The position numbers and the translations under genes were made by a program. A stretch of 64,000 nt of DNA from Dermacentor variabilis. Taxonomy: Eukaryota > Arthropoda > Arachnida > Ixodida > Ixodidae. The notes beneath the pieces were generated by a model. That model saw only the letters and a list, made by a program, of their open reading frames with translations, ran no database searches and was not told the DNA's origin. The stretch spans positions 188,224,067 to 188,288,066 of the forward strand of contig NC_134569.1 of the NCBI RefSeq assembly GCF_050947875.1. Direction: 5' to 3'. Below are positions 23,301-31,297 of this stretch, in pieces (within the stretch, counting starts at the first letter, position 1; each line of letters starts with the position of its first letter).

Positions 23301-24648
23301 TAGTTCCATGCAACAGGATATATCTTGGCATGTTCCAGCGCTTGTACCATGAAGGCGCTGTTGACTATACTACAATGCAAAAGCAGTGTTGGGAAGAAGC
23401 CCTATTTTACTGCTGGATTCCTGATTCCATATCAAAGCAAATTACACTGAAAAACTGAAACATACTGTGATATGGCGATATCTTATGCACTGGTGCAGCA
23501 ATCCAGTGCCGCTATTTAGCATGGCAAAAGTGGCTTCACAAGTACTTGAGTATTCGGCCACATGATCGGGTCAGCTTGTCGCAGTCACAGTCACGCTTGT
23601 CCATCATATCAAGTGCGGTGGGGAAGTTTTTGGGAGAAAATGATTCTAACAGTTCAAAACTGCCTCAGGAAAACATTAGGAAAAGGATGCTTCAATTTTT
23701 AATATGTCGACATATTACGAACAGAGGTGGAGGCACTGATCAATTCTAGACCGCTCACTTCCATTTCTAATGATGCTGCCGAAGCTGAAACTTTTTGGGG
23801 TGTAGGCATCGTATTTCCTCAAGCTTAAGTTAGCGAGAACTCGGAAAGTAGCACAGTCACACTGGGTGCCTGGAGATGTAGACAATGAACTATCTTCGTC
23901 TCACGAGTTCTTGTAGAACAATGGATTGAATTCCAACTTTTTGTCCATTCACGGAATTTAAATGAAGTTTTGAAGCTGCTTCGCGGGTAATGGCAACTGC
24001 CGCCTGGAAGAGTGCTGAGCTCCTTATGGCCACTGCGAAGCTCAGATTGCAGTGAAGACTCTACTCTCCTGAGCCTTCGAGCGCTGCGAGTGACACACAA
24101 GGAGCGCCACTGAGCCCAATAACTGCTAACTTGAGCTGCAGCTTAGACTTTCGGCAAGGCATAACTGCAGAAGTTTCGTACTGCTGCTGCCCAAGTACGC
24201 ACTTGGGCGCGCGTAGGTTCGGTTTTTCTGTCAACATTAGTATCGTAAGAACCACACTAAATCATCCTCGTGGCTCTACACAAGAACATTACAGCAGTCC
24301 ACAGCGCTGCACCCACTTTAATATGTATGCTGACACAGCGCTTACGACCCCGTGCGTGCACGGACCACCAGTCGTCGAAAGTGTCACCACACGCTCACTT
24401 CATGCAGCTGGTAACGCTGGATGTAGCCGCAAGACTTACCGCTGCTTTCTTGCCCCTTCCCTGCTGCAAAGCTTCGTCGATCTGCGAGCAAATGCAGAGA
24501 GTCACACTCGCGCCTTATATTCAGACGCATAAATTACATATGCTGCCGCACAACGCCGATCACACACGCCACCACGCTTTGCCAAGTCGTATGAGCCCAT
24601 GAGTCCACTCACCTGTTGCAGATACTGGTTCATCGTGGTGTGAGCCAT
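2308..24648 (-). CDS. PCID2: PCID2 gene, 5' part (9 coding exons), PCI domain-containing protein 2
   Basis: PCID2 is the metazoan relative of yeast Thp1. It is a subunit of the nuclear TREX-2 complex (with GANP, DSS1, ENY2 and centrin) that couples transcription to mRNA export at the pore. Nine exons were found by recognising family peptides and checking splice sites and phase. Joined, they give about 228 residues beginning [12 protein letters not shown]. Blocks that fit the family without gaps include [40 protein letters not shown] and [15 protein letters not shown]. Vertebrate homologues are about 400 residues, so the rest, including most of the PCI domain, lies left of position 1. Eight donors are GT; the donor of intron 4 is AT. 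No stop or frameshift is visible, so the gene looks functional. Very sure of identity; exon 5's acceptor is the one uncertain boundary. Confidence 0.94.
2355..6497 (-). other. PCID2 intron 8
   Basis: About 4.1 kb. It has a (TG)n tract followed by a run of 14 G (2780-2793). A 212-codon minus-strand open frame (3817-4455) has biased, Arg/Pro/Ser-rich composition and no recognisable domain. Around 5335-5365 there is a fragment resembling the tandem unit of intron 3 (AAGTTGGCATCAAAGAGGTT). Nothing else was recognised. Confidence 0.7.
6498..6592 (-). CDS. PCID2: PCID2 exon 8
   Basis: Codes for [20 protein letters not shown] then [11 protein letters not shown], ending in a split arginine codon AG|A. 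The acceptor is CGCCTCCAG and the donor GTAAGG. The peptide is among the most conserved of PCID2. Confidence 0.96.
7410..8375. mobile_element. TIR DNA transposon/MITE with TA target duplication
   Basis: The element starts TA-CCGTATTTACTCGCATAATG and ends with the exact inverse, CATTATGCGAGTAAATACGG-TA. About 29 terminal bases are perfectly inverted and a looser similarity continues inward (CACCCCTGCATTTTG against CACCCCTGAATTTGCG). The body is 962 bp between TA dinucleotides, as for Tc1/mariner/pogo-type insertions. The plus frame at 7504-7935 has no transposase motif, so it is probably non-autonomous. It lies in PCID2 intron 7 (6593-8579). Confidence 0.85.
8580..8655 (-). CDS. PCID2: PCID2 exon 7
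   Basis: Codes for [13 protein letters not shown] then [12 protein letters not shown]. The acceptor is CCTCATCCTAG and the donor GTGAGC. It completes the split codon from exon 6 and ends in phase 0. NQLFKIYFK is a hallmark of the family. Confidence 0.96.
9207..9320. repeat. Small foldback (inverted repeat ~45 bp arms)
   Basis: The left arm AGTAACATGATCTTGGATTG continues through GTAGCGCGAAGTGACACAGAC. It is mirrored by GTCTGTGTCCGTGTCACTTTG through CGCTACAATCCAAGATCATG. The spacer is about 20 bases. This is a hairpin-type MITE or palindromic repeat in intron 6. Confidence 0.85.
9827..10012 (-). mobile_element. tRNA-derived SINE
   Basis: Read on the minus strand it has a tRNA-like A box TAGCGCAATTGGTAGAGC (9896-9879) and a B box TGGGTACAGATCC (9854-9842), with a short A/T-rich tail. 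The flanking GTAGCCAGCATCCCCCACGG module recurs in the 15.8-kb and 43.4-kb copies. The tRNA-like part is degenerate, so it is not a functional tRNA. Confidence 0.85.
10335..10965. repeat. Large diverged inverted repeat
   Basis: About 240 bases at 10335-10580 reappear, diverged and inverted, at 10690-10945. Shared landmarks are CTTACTGCGGCACTGTTCATGC against CTTACTGCTGCACAGTTCTTGC, CACAATTAATTGCCT against CACAGTTAATTGCCT, and GAGCAAAGTTTCC against GTGCAAAGTTGCC. The spacer is about 110 bases. No transposase was seen; it is likely an old foldback or a pair of inverted repeat copies. Confidence 0.75.
12193..12296 (-). CDS. PCID2: PCID2 exon 6
   Basis: Codes for [20 protein letters not shown] then [14 protein letters not shown], an unmistakable PCID2 block. 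The acceptor is CTTTCTCCAG and the donor GTCAGTG. The exon ends in phase 2 (AA|C, asparagine) and joins exon 7 directly. Confidence 0.96.
12710..13190. repeat. Satellite-like block, ~120-130 bp unit built from AGTCATTA words
   Basis: Variants of ATTACAAGCCGTCGTTAGAC recur at about 12771, 12899, 12978 and 13098. The spacings are therefore about 128, 79 and 120 bases, the short one implying a deletion. Between them short words such as TAGTCATTAC and GGTCATTAC repeat, so the array is hierarchical. It lies within PCID2 intron 5. Confidence 0.8.
14789..15533. mobile_element. TIR DNA transposon/MITE with TA target duplication
   Basis: The left end is TA-CCGTATATCGCCAATTATAAG and the right end CTTATAATCGGCAATATACAG-TA, its near-perfect inverse. 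The body is about 741 bp. It shares the terminal CCGTAT and TA duplication with the 7410-8375 element but differs inside. No transposase was recognised. It is inserted in PCID2 intron 5. Confidence 0.8.
15580..16010. mobile_element. tRNA-derived SINE arranged as a palindrome
   Basis: The left half contains, on the minus strand, A box TAGCTCAATTGGTAGAGC (15763-15746), B box GGGTTCGGTTTCC (15720-15708) and a tail running down to GCCAACAAACACTGACACC. From 15843 to about 16000 the B-box half and the whole tail are repeated in the opposite orientation, ending GGTGTCAGTGTTTGTTGGC. The unpaired centre (about 15740-15842) holds the A-box half and the GTGTTAGCCAGCGCC module. Confidence 0.85.
16360..16456 (-). 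CDS. PCID2: PCID2 exon 5
   Basis: Codes for [20 protein letters not shown] and then [12 protein letters not shown], a highly conserved stretch. The donor is GTATGAAC at 16359-16352. The 5' boundary is set by homology: starting at the G of GCTTTTC completes the CA|G glutamine codon of exon 4 and keeps the family's residue spacing, but the intron then ends in AA. Starting one base later, after a normal AG, shifts the frame. The start could therefore be wrong; the body of the exon is secure. Confidence 0.88.
16457..19028 (-). other. PCID2 intron 4: candidate minor (U12-type) intron
   Basis: The intron begins ATATCCTTT, identical to the U12-type AT donor consensus. Near its 3' end is CCCTTGAC, matching the core of the U12 branch-site consensus (TTCCTTRAC) at 7 of 9 positions. 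From the branch adenosine to the homology-defined acceptor is about 26 bases, longer than usual. The inferred terminal bases are AT...AA. No mobile element was recognised inside its 2.5 kb. Confidence 0.6.
19029..19094 (-). CDS. PCID2: PCID2 exon 4, followed by a U12-type donor
   Basis: Sixty-six bases completing the split arginine and coding for [17 protein letters not shown] then AVLV, with a final split codon CA|. The peptide matches the NHDFIEAYK region of the family. The acceptor is CTTGCTTCAG. No GT donor fits here. The exon is followed directly by ATATCCTTTGC, the consensus of a minor-spliceosome AT-type donor. Confidence 0.9.
19660..19752 (-). mobile_element. tRNA-like SINE fragment
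   Basis: Read on the minus strand, TGGCTTAGAGACTATGGC (A box, 19745-19728) is followed about 24 bases later by GTGGGTTCACTTCC (B box, 19704-19691). Spacing and words fit a degenerate tRNA promoter. No clear tail was seen. Confidence 0.6.
20077..20640. repeat. Degenerate tandem array, ~70 bp unit
   Basis: Words such as TTCATTGAATAGCGGC, GGCACATACCCAG, CACATACTCGGTGA and AAGTTGGCATCGAAG return in the same order about every 60-80 bases with much drift. Similar words occur at 5335-5365. It lies in intron 3. Confidence 0.7.
20610..20690 (-). mobile_element. Possible degenerate tRNA-like SINE
   Basis: On the minus strand TAGCCCATCGGGC (A-box-like) is followed by CAGGGTTCGAAGACAAC (B-box-like). 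It touches the end of the tandem array. Weak. Confidence 0.35.
21558..21943. repeat. Near-perfect foldback palindrome, ~187 bp arms
   Basis: The sequence from GCACTAAAAATAGCGCTAAA to the centre TCTCCTTCCGAAGGAGA (about 21742-21758) is mirrored out to TTTAGCGCTGTTTTTAGTGC. Arms match at well over 90% by eye. It lies in PCID2 intron 3, so the pre-mRNA could form a long hairpin. Confidence 0.92.
22032..22153 (-). CDS. PCID2: PCID2 exon 3
   Basis: Codes for [16 protein letters not shown], then a divergent linker, then DEVVCQHLR. It corresponds to the ELVSFKHPHVANPRLQ block of the family. The acceptor is CACCTTTCAG and the donor GTTGGT. The exon ends in phase 2, with the last arginine codon AG|G split with exon 4. 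Confidence 0.92.
22154..24439 (-). other. PCID2 intron 2
   Basis: About 2.3 kb. It contains the 22647-23017 TIR element; nothing else was recognised. The 131-base intron 1 (24482-24612) is short and unremarkable. Confidence 0.7.
22647..23017. mobile_element. TIR element with transposase-like remnant and TA duplication
   Basis: The ends are TA-CAGGGTGTCCATAAATGTTT and AAACATTTATGGACACCCTG-TA, perfectly inverted for about 28 bases. The body is 367 bp. Inside, on the plus strand, the peptide [20 protein letters not shown] resembles the C-terminal tail of mariner/Tc-like transposases reduced to a deletion derivative. The transposase attribution is from memory of the family. Confidence 0.8.
24440..24481 (-). 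CDS. PCID2: PCID2 exon 2 (14-codon microexon)
   Basis: This 42-base exon reads [14 protein letters not shown]. It sits between a pyrimidine-rich acceptor ending CTCGCAG and a consensus donor GTAAGT. Its length equals the 14-residue segment that separates exons 1 and 3 in vertebrate PCID2. Residue identity is low here, so the case rests on splice signals, phase 0 at both ends and exact length. Confidence 0.85.
24613..24648 (-). CDS. PCID2: PCID2 exon 1 (start codon)
   Basis: Twelve codons, [12 protein letters not shown], match the family's conserved amino terminus. The ATG at 24648-24646 sits in the context agccATGG, which is a good initiation context. The donor is GTGAGT at 24612-24607. The exon ends on a complete codon and joins in phase to the 14-codon exon 2. 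Confidence 0.93.
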
Positions 24649-24800
24649 GGCTATGGGACTGGAAACCAAATCGTGTCTAGTTATCTAAGTACACTGACTG
24701 TAAAACATTAAATAAAAGAACGCAAGCTTGGAAGACGTGTTTGTTTACAGCGAAAGCGCCGCCATTGATGGATTGGCTCGAATGTTTACTTGGATTGGAT
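24649..24800 (-). promoter_or_regulatory. Putative PCID2 5' UTR and core promoter
   Basis: Upstream of the ATG, read on the minus strand, a TCAGTG initiator-like site lies at 24697-24692, about 45 bases before the start codon. A CAATGGCGGCG element resembling YY1/housekeeping-promoter sites lies near 24763-24774. No TATA box is correctly spaced from the TCAGTG. A 5' UTR intron ending TTTTACAG just before TCAGTG cannot be excluded. Motif evidence only. Confidence 0.35.
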
Positions 24801-25689
24801 CGACGTTGTTTTTTTACGTGCTGCTACTCTACTGGAGTGGAGAGAGCGCCCATCAATGGATAAGTGGATGGATGTTATGAGCATCCGCTTTGGAACGGCG
24901 CGGTGGGTTGCGCCAACAAGCTCTTATTTTATGCTATAATGTCCTACCCATGTCCTTCATATGTTAAAAAAGAAAAGAAATAAAAAACCCATGATGAATT
25001 CCCATAGCCGGTTTCAGTATCTCTATTGCGATTTTTGTTCTTGAACGCCTCTCTCGTTTGTCGTTTCCCTACTTCCACCAATCTTCCAATTATAGTGGGC
25101 TGTGGGAAGGCTCCGCGGTGAAGAAGTTTATGCGCGCAGATATGGTGCACACTAAAACCCCTCCACACACGTTTCCGCCGACCAGGTGAAGTACCGCCAA
25201 CCTACCCTCCTAGCGTCCACTACGCTCCTCTCCCACTCACCCCCTTATAGCTTCCGGCGTCAAGCGGAACTTACTTAGCTGCAGCTTCCTGTTCCGAGTG
25301 GAAGTGATGCTACGTTTTTTAACGTTGTTTACTTTCGCGTCGACGGAGAGGCTTTAATTGCACCAGTTGCGGGTTAAACTGTGAATGTGATTCCTTCCAA
25401 GAACCACCGCCTATTGTAATAAGCGATCTGGTCGTGTTCGCTGCTTCGCGTCAACCTGCGACGGGTTTTTCCACGAGACAACGTACAGTGGAATGTAGTG
25501 CCTGGGCGCTTGGAGACCACTGCCGTTTTTCGTGCATTTGGAAAACAGCGACCGCGAACTACTACTTCAGCGGAATACAACAGCTTGTCCCCTTTGCATT
25601 CTTATGGTGGCTGCCACAGCTCTGCTAAGCACGCGCTGGCGTCTCACCCTCGTCTAAACAGCAGTCAAAGTGGAAATTCCCGCAGCGCA
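24801..25689. other. Upstream intergenic DNA, unassigned
   Basis: Between the PCID2 promoter and the minisatellite there is moderately GC-rich DNA. No exon with supported splice signals was recognised on either strand. A promoter or first exon of a neighbouring gene could be hidden here. Confidence 0.5.
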
Positions 25690-25775
25690 ACTCCAGGAAG
25701 CGGAAACGCCGGAACCGGAAATTTTGAAACCGGAAATGCCGGAAGTGGAAATGCCGGAACCGGATTTGGTGTGAG
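25690..25775 (+). repeat. 15-bp minisatellite (GGAAATGCCGGAACC unit)
   Basis: Four consecutive 15-base units (GGAAACGCCGGAACC, GGAAATTTTGAAACC, GGAAATGCCGGAAGT, GGAAATGCCGGAACC) plus a partial fifth. In the open plus frame 25498-25878 they encode the pentapeptide series GNAGT, GNFET, GNAGS, GNAGT. Each unit can also carry an ETS-like CCGGAA core. Whether it is coding or a promoter repeat cannot be decided. Confidence 0.8.
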
Positions 25776-26329
25776 GGGAAAAGGCGGCGCAAAACAAAGG
25801 TTGTCGCTACTTAAGAAAGCGGCGGTGGCGCGTGGATGGAGGGACTTTAGTCGCGGGCAGCTCTTTTCGGATTCGTGATGCATCGATTTTCCTCTCAAGC
25901 TCAGGATGTTTTAGAACTATGCTCTACGTTTTCGTTATCGCAGTTAGCCACTCAAGCTACCAGAATCACGCCTTTCTCAGCCAACACCCTTGATCTAATC
26001 CTTACAACTAGACCTGACCTTGTTTCTAGTACTTCTTATTTACCAGGTATAAGCGACCACTCGTTACTTTCCTTTTCTATTGATGCGCACGTTCCCAAAA
26101 CCAGCAAAATACGCAAAACGATTCGTGACTAAGCTAGAGCTAATTTTGAGGCAATCAACAATGAATTAGCGGATTTCATTAACACATTTCTGACTAACTT
26201 TGATGAACGTTCTATTCAACATAACTGGGACATGTTTTCAACAAAAGTAAACAAATTATTTGAAAAATACATGCCTCTTCGTATTATCACGTCTAATCCT
26301 CGAACACCATGGTATAACTCTCATATCAA

Positions 26330-26559
26330 CCCGCCGTGGTTGCTCAGTGGCTATGGTGTTGGGCTGCTGAGCACGAGGTCGCGGGATCGAATCCCGGCCA
26401 CGGCGGCCGCATTTCGATGGGGGCGAAATGCGAAAACACCCGTGTGCTTATATTTAGGCGCACGTTAAAGAACCCCAGGTAGTCGAAATTTCCGGAGTCC
26501 TCCACTACGGCGTGCCTCATAATCAGAAAGTTGTTTTGGCACGTAAAACACCATAATCT
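26330..26559 (+). mobile_element. tRNA-derived SINE (tick Ruka-like) with 14-bp target duplication
   Basis: The A box lies in TGGTTGCTCAGTGGCTATGG (26337-26356) and the B box is GGGATCGAATCCC (26383-26395). The body includes the motif GCACGTTAAAGAACCCCAGG, familiar from tick SINEs such as Ruka. It is flanked by AACTCTCATATCAA (26316-26329) and AACTCCCATATCAA (26560-26573), a 14-base duplication with one mismatch. It splits the CR1-like ORF2. The Ruka name is from memory. Confidence 0.92.
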
Positions 26560-26712
26560 AACTCCCATATCAAACGGCTTTCTAATCGAAAGAAACATCT
26601 GGATCGCTTGGCCAAATTATCATCCGCAAACTCACGCTGGACGGCCTATAAATCTGCATCCGATGCAGATTTATTTACATTGCAGCATTGAAGGAAGCTA
26701 AAACTTCATGTC

Positions 26713-27540
26713 GAATCATCATCATCCTGGTTACGCCCACTGCAGGGCAAAGGCCTCTCCCATACTTCTCCAACTACCCCGGTCATGTACTAATTGTGGC
26801 CGTGTCGTTCCTAACTTTCTGCCGCCCTCTGCTACGCTTCCCTTCCCTTGGAATCTATTCTGTAACTCTTAATGACCATCGGTTATCTTCCCTCCTCATT
26901 ACGCGTCCTGCCTATGCCCCCCCCCCCCCCATTTCCTTTTCTTGATTTCAACTAAGATATCATTAACTCGCGTTTGTTCCCTCACCCAATCTGCTCTTTT
27001 CTTATCCCTTAACGTTACACCTATCATTCTTCTTTCCATAGCTCGTTGCGTCGTCCTCAATTTAAGCAGAATCCTTTTAGTAAGCCTCCAGGTTTCTGCC
27101 CCGTACGTGAGTACTGGTAAGACACAGCTGTTATAAACTTTTCTCTTGAGGGATAATGGCAACCTGCTGTTCATGATCTGAGAATGCCTTCCAAACGCAT
27201 CCCAGCCCATTCTTATTCTTCTGATTATTTCAGTCTCATGATCGGGATCCACAGTCACTACCTTCCTAAGTAGATGTATTCCCTTACCACTTCTAGTGCC
27301 TCACTACCTATCGTAAACTGCTGTTCTCTTCCGAGACTATTAAACATTACTTTAGTTTTCTGCAGATTATTTTTTAGACCCACCCTTCGGCTTTGCCTCT
27401 CCAGGTCAGTGAGCATGCATTGCAGTTGGTACCCTGAGTTACTAAGCAAGGCAATATCATCAGCGAATCGCAAGTTACTAACGTATTCTCCATTAACTCT
27501 TATCCCCAATTCTCCCCAATCCTTACCAATACCTTACCCC
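26713..27540 (-). mobile_element. RTE-clade LINE fragment (3' part)
   Basis: Read on the minus strand it encodes the RT palm and thumb with LRFADDIALLSNSG, LQKTKVMFNSLG and EYIYLGR, then PVLTYGAETWRLTKR and RADWVREQTRVND. It ends in the RTE 3' signature GCCCTGCAGTGGGCGTAACC followed by a GATGAT tail at about 26715. A stop after YIYLGR and a run of 14 C near 26917-26930 break the frame. Flanks AACTTCATGTCGAAT and AACTTCTGAATTC may be an imperfect target duplication. Confidence 0.88.
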
Positions 27541-28854
27541 AACTTCTGAATTCTAATGTTCGAAAGTTTTGGCGTATGATTAACCCCTGTCTTGATAACT
27601 CCATTGCCTTGGTATACACAGCTGGCAATCCCGTCCCACCTAAGCAATGTGCTAATATTCTTAATGACACCTTCTCAAGAAATTTCACCATAGTTACAAA
27701 TACTAATCTTCCAGACACTTTTCATTACAGTTACTCATTCATGCCTCCCATTATTGTTGACACGGCTGGAATTACGAAACTCATCAATAACTTAGAGCAC
27801 CATTCCTCCCCTTGTTATGATTCCATTGATTGCAAATTGCTCAAAAATACTTGTGTCTACAGCTCAATCATACTAACAAAAATATTTCAGCAATCACTTG
27901 ACACATCAACTCTTCCAACCCAATGGAATATTGGGAAGGTGATTCCAATCTTCAAATCGGGTAATAAACGTTCACCATGTAATTATCGACCCATTTCTAT
28001 TACTAGCACACGTTGCAAACTCCTAGAACACATCATATACTCGAACTTTGTCGCCTTTGTTGAATCTAACTACTTTTTCTCACCAGCTCAACATGGCTTC
28101 CGGAAATCATTTTCCTGTGAAGCGCAGCTCATATTATTTACTCATAAACTGCACCGCATTCTTGATCGTTCTTCGTTAGCTGACTGTATTTACTTAGATT
28201 TTTCTAAAGCATTCGACAAGGTTTCCCACATACTTCTTTTTCATAAACTTAGTCAACTTAATATTGATAATAGTCTTTATTTGTGGATCAAAGATTTCCT
28301 TTCAAATCGTTCCGAATTTGTTATAGCCAACGAACTTTCCTCTAACCAATGTCCTGTTCAATCTGTAGTCCCACAAGGATCCGTATTAGGCCCCCTTCTT
28401 TTTCTCATTTTCATTAACGACCTTCCCTCTTTAGTTTCTTCTATTATTCAGCTTTTCGCTGACGACTGCGTTATTTTCCGTGAAATAGTTACTGATAACG
28501 ATGCTAACATTCTCCAGTCAGATTTAAATTCTATATCTAACTGGTGCAATACTTGGCTAATGGAATTAAATATTAACAAGTGTAAAGTGATGCGTATCTC
28601 TCGCGCATCCAGTAGTCATGTTCCATATTACCTACACAACTCTCTTTTAGCCGCGGTTTCCTCCTATAACTATTTAGGCGTTCATATCACTTCTAATCTA
28701 AGTTGGTCTCTGCATATTGAGAAGATAATTAACAACGCTAACCGCATGTTAGGTTACTTACGCCGTAGCTTTTCTGCAGCCCCTTCGTCTTTAAAGCTCT
28801 TATTATATCAAACACTCATTCGATCTAAATTAGAATACGCCACTCCAGTATGGA

Positions 28855-30373
28855 AGAGAGAGTATTCTAGAGGAATTCGAAATCCCACAGGTAACGCCGG
28901 AAGAAGTAAAGAAAGCCTTGGGAGCTATGCAAAGGGGTAAGGTAGCTGGGGAGGATCAGGTAACAGCAGATTTGTTGAAGGATGGTGGGCAGATTGTTCT
29001 AGAGAAACTGGCCACCTTGTATACGCAATTCCTCATGACTTCGAGCGTACCGGAATCTTGAAAAAACGCTAACATAATCCTAATCCATAAGAAAGGGGAC
29101 TCCAAAGACTTGAAAAATAATAGACCGATCAGCTTACTGTCCGTTGCCTACAAAGTATTTACTAAGGTAATTGCAAATAGAATCAAGAACACCTTAGACT
29201 TCCGTCAACCAAAGGACCAGGCAGGATTCCGTAAAGGCTACTCAACAATAGACCATATTCACACTATCAATCAGGTGATAGAAAAATGTGCGGAATATAA
29301 CCAACCTTTATATGTAGCTTTCATTGATTACGAGAAAGCGTTTGATTCAGTCGAAACCTCAGCAGTCATGGAGGCATTGCGGAATCAGGGTGAAGACGAG
29401 CCGTATGTAAAAATAGCGGCTCCACAGCCACCGTAGTCCTCCATAAAGAAAGCAACAAAATCCCAATAAAGAAAGGCGTCAGGCAGGGAGATACAATCTC
29501 TCCAATGCTATTCACAGCGTGTTTACAGGAGGTATTCAGAGGCCTGGATTGGGAAGAATTGGGGATAAGAGTTAATGGAGAATACCTTAGTAACTTGCGA
29601 TTCGCTGATGATATTGCCTTGCTTAGTAACTCAGGGGACCAACTGCAATGCATGCTCACTGACCTGGAGAGGCAAAGCCGAAGGATGGGTCTAAAAATTA
29701 ATCTGCAGAAAACTAAAGTAATGTTTAACAGTCTCGGAAGAGAACAGCAGTTTACGATAGGTAGTGAGGCACTGGAAGTGGTAAGGGAATACATCTACTT
29801 AGGACAGATAGTGACTGCGGATCCGGATCATGAGACTGAAATAATTAGACGAATAAGAATGGGCTGGGGTGCGTTTGGCAGGCATTCTCAGATCATTAAC
29901 AGCAGCTTGCCGTTATCCCTCAAGAGAAAAGTTTATAACAGCTGTCTTACCAGTACTCACGTACGGGGCAGAAACCTGGAGGCTTACGAAAAGGATTCTA
30001 CTTAAATTGAGGACGACGCAATGAGCTATGGAAAGAATAATGATAGGTGTAACGTTAAGGTATAAGAAAAGAGCAGATTGGGTGAGGGAACAAACGCGAG
30101 TTAATGATATCGTAGTTGAAATCAAGAAAAAGAAATGGGCATGGGCAGGACACGTAATGAGGAGGGAAGATAACCGATGGTCATTAAGAGTTACGGAATG
30201 GATTCTAAGGGAAGGGAAGCGTAGCAGAGGCAGAAAGTTAGGTGGGCGGATGAGATTAAGAAGTTTGCAGGGACAACATGGCCACAATTAGTACATGACC
30301 GGGGTAGTTGGAGAAGTATGGGAGAGGCCTTTGCCCTGCAGTGGGCGTAACCAGGCTGATTATGATGATGATG
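28855..30373 (+). mobile_element. RTE-clade LINE, 5'-truncated
   Basis: The RT motifs are NNRPISLLSVAYKVFTKVIA, FIDYEKAFDSVE (29322 on), GVRQGDTISPMLFTACLQEV and FADD (29601-29612), in two frames joined by a shift near 29420, with an early stop near 29060. The 3' end GCAGTGGGCGTAACCAGGCTG runs into ATGATGATGATG. Flanks ACTCCAGTATGGA (28842-28854) and ACCCCAGTCTGGGA (30374-30387) are a target duplication. The host reading frame resumes at the second copy. It closely matches the inverted fragment at 26713-27540. Confidence 0.92.
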
Positions 30374-30913
30374 ACCCCAGTCTGGGATCCAAGCATTAAC
30401 AGTTTGGTTGCGTCACTAGAAATTGTGCAGAATCGCTCTACTCGCTTCATCTGTTCTTGTTATAACCGCACTGCTAGTATAACTTCTATGAAATCTCATA
30501 TATTTCTTCCATCCCTAGCATCCCGCCAAAAATATTCGCTTGAACTTTTTCCATCGGCTTTACTATCACCCTACCCTCCATGACGAATTCATTCTTCAGC
30601 CACATTATATATCTAACCGTGTTGACCATCGCTTTAAGGTTGGTATCGATGTCCTACTAAAACCTTTCTTTACTCTTTTTTACCTCGAACTTCACAAGAT
30701 GGGAATCACGTTTCTTCCGACATTGTTTCCATGAATGATAATACCCGATTTAAACATGCCTTAGCTAACATTGTATAATTAGGATTTACCATACCTTACC
30801 ATGCTTTGTAATATTATGTTTATTATGTTCACTATTATTTTGTTATTATTATGTTACTATGCACTGTGTTTATTCTCTACCCACTCCCCTCTGTAATGCT
30901 TCGGCACTGACGG

Positions 30914-30944
<31 letters not shown>

Positions 30945-30955
30945 AAATAAATATA

Positions 30956-31297
30956 TACATTTCTTATCTAAGCTAAAATGACAGCGTTATAGGCGAGGTG
31001 AGTTACTGTAGCTCGTGGATTTGTACTAACGACGCTCTTTACGCAGCACCTTTGGGTTATGCGTGTTTGCGAACCGGAGTGAAGGGAAGGAGGGTAACAC
31101 GCCTTCCCGAAATGAAACATTCGGAATAACCCTTTGTTCTGCGGTTGGACATATGCCAAGGGCCCACGACACAAACCACCTTTAGGTCGGTATCAGCTTG
31201 CAAAGGGGGGACTCAGATGAAACGTTTTCAAGTAGATAGGCTCTCTTAGCATTAGGATATTTTTTATTGAATTTTCCTTCCTCGTAATGAGGGGAAC
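30956..31297. other. Spacer between two LINEs
   Basis: No gene or repeat was recognised. Confidence 0.5.

Larger units (their letters stand above)
25880..30955 (+). mobile_element. CR1-like LINE, host of three nested insertions
   Basis: Pieces at 25880-26329, 26560-26712, 27540-28854 and 30374-30955 read as one broken ORF2. The end of the endonuclease is seen first (TLDLILTTRPDLV, then GISDHSLLSF). A reverse transcriptase follows with YLDFSKAFDKVSH (28189 on), PQGSVLGPLLFLIFIND (28372 on) and the catalytic FADD (28455-28466). The C-terminal part LEYATPVW continues after the RTE as DPSINSLVASLE. The 3' end is an (AAAT)n tail at 30913-30952. It is 5'-truncated inside the endonuclease and has stops and frameshifts. 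There is no RNase H. The CR1/L2 group is favoured; the exact clade is uncertain. Confidence 0.85.
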
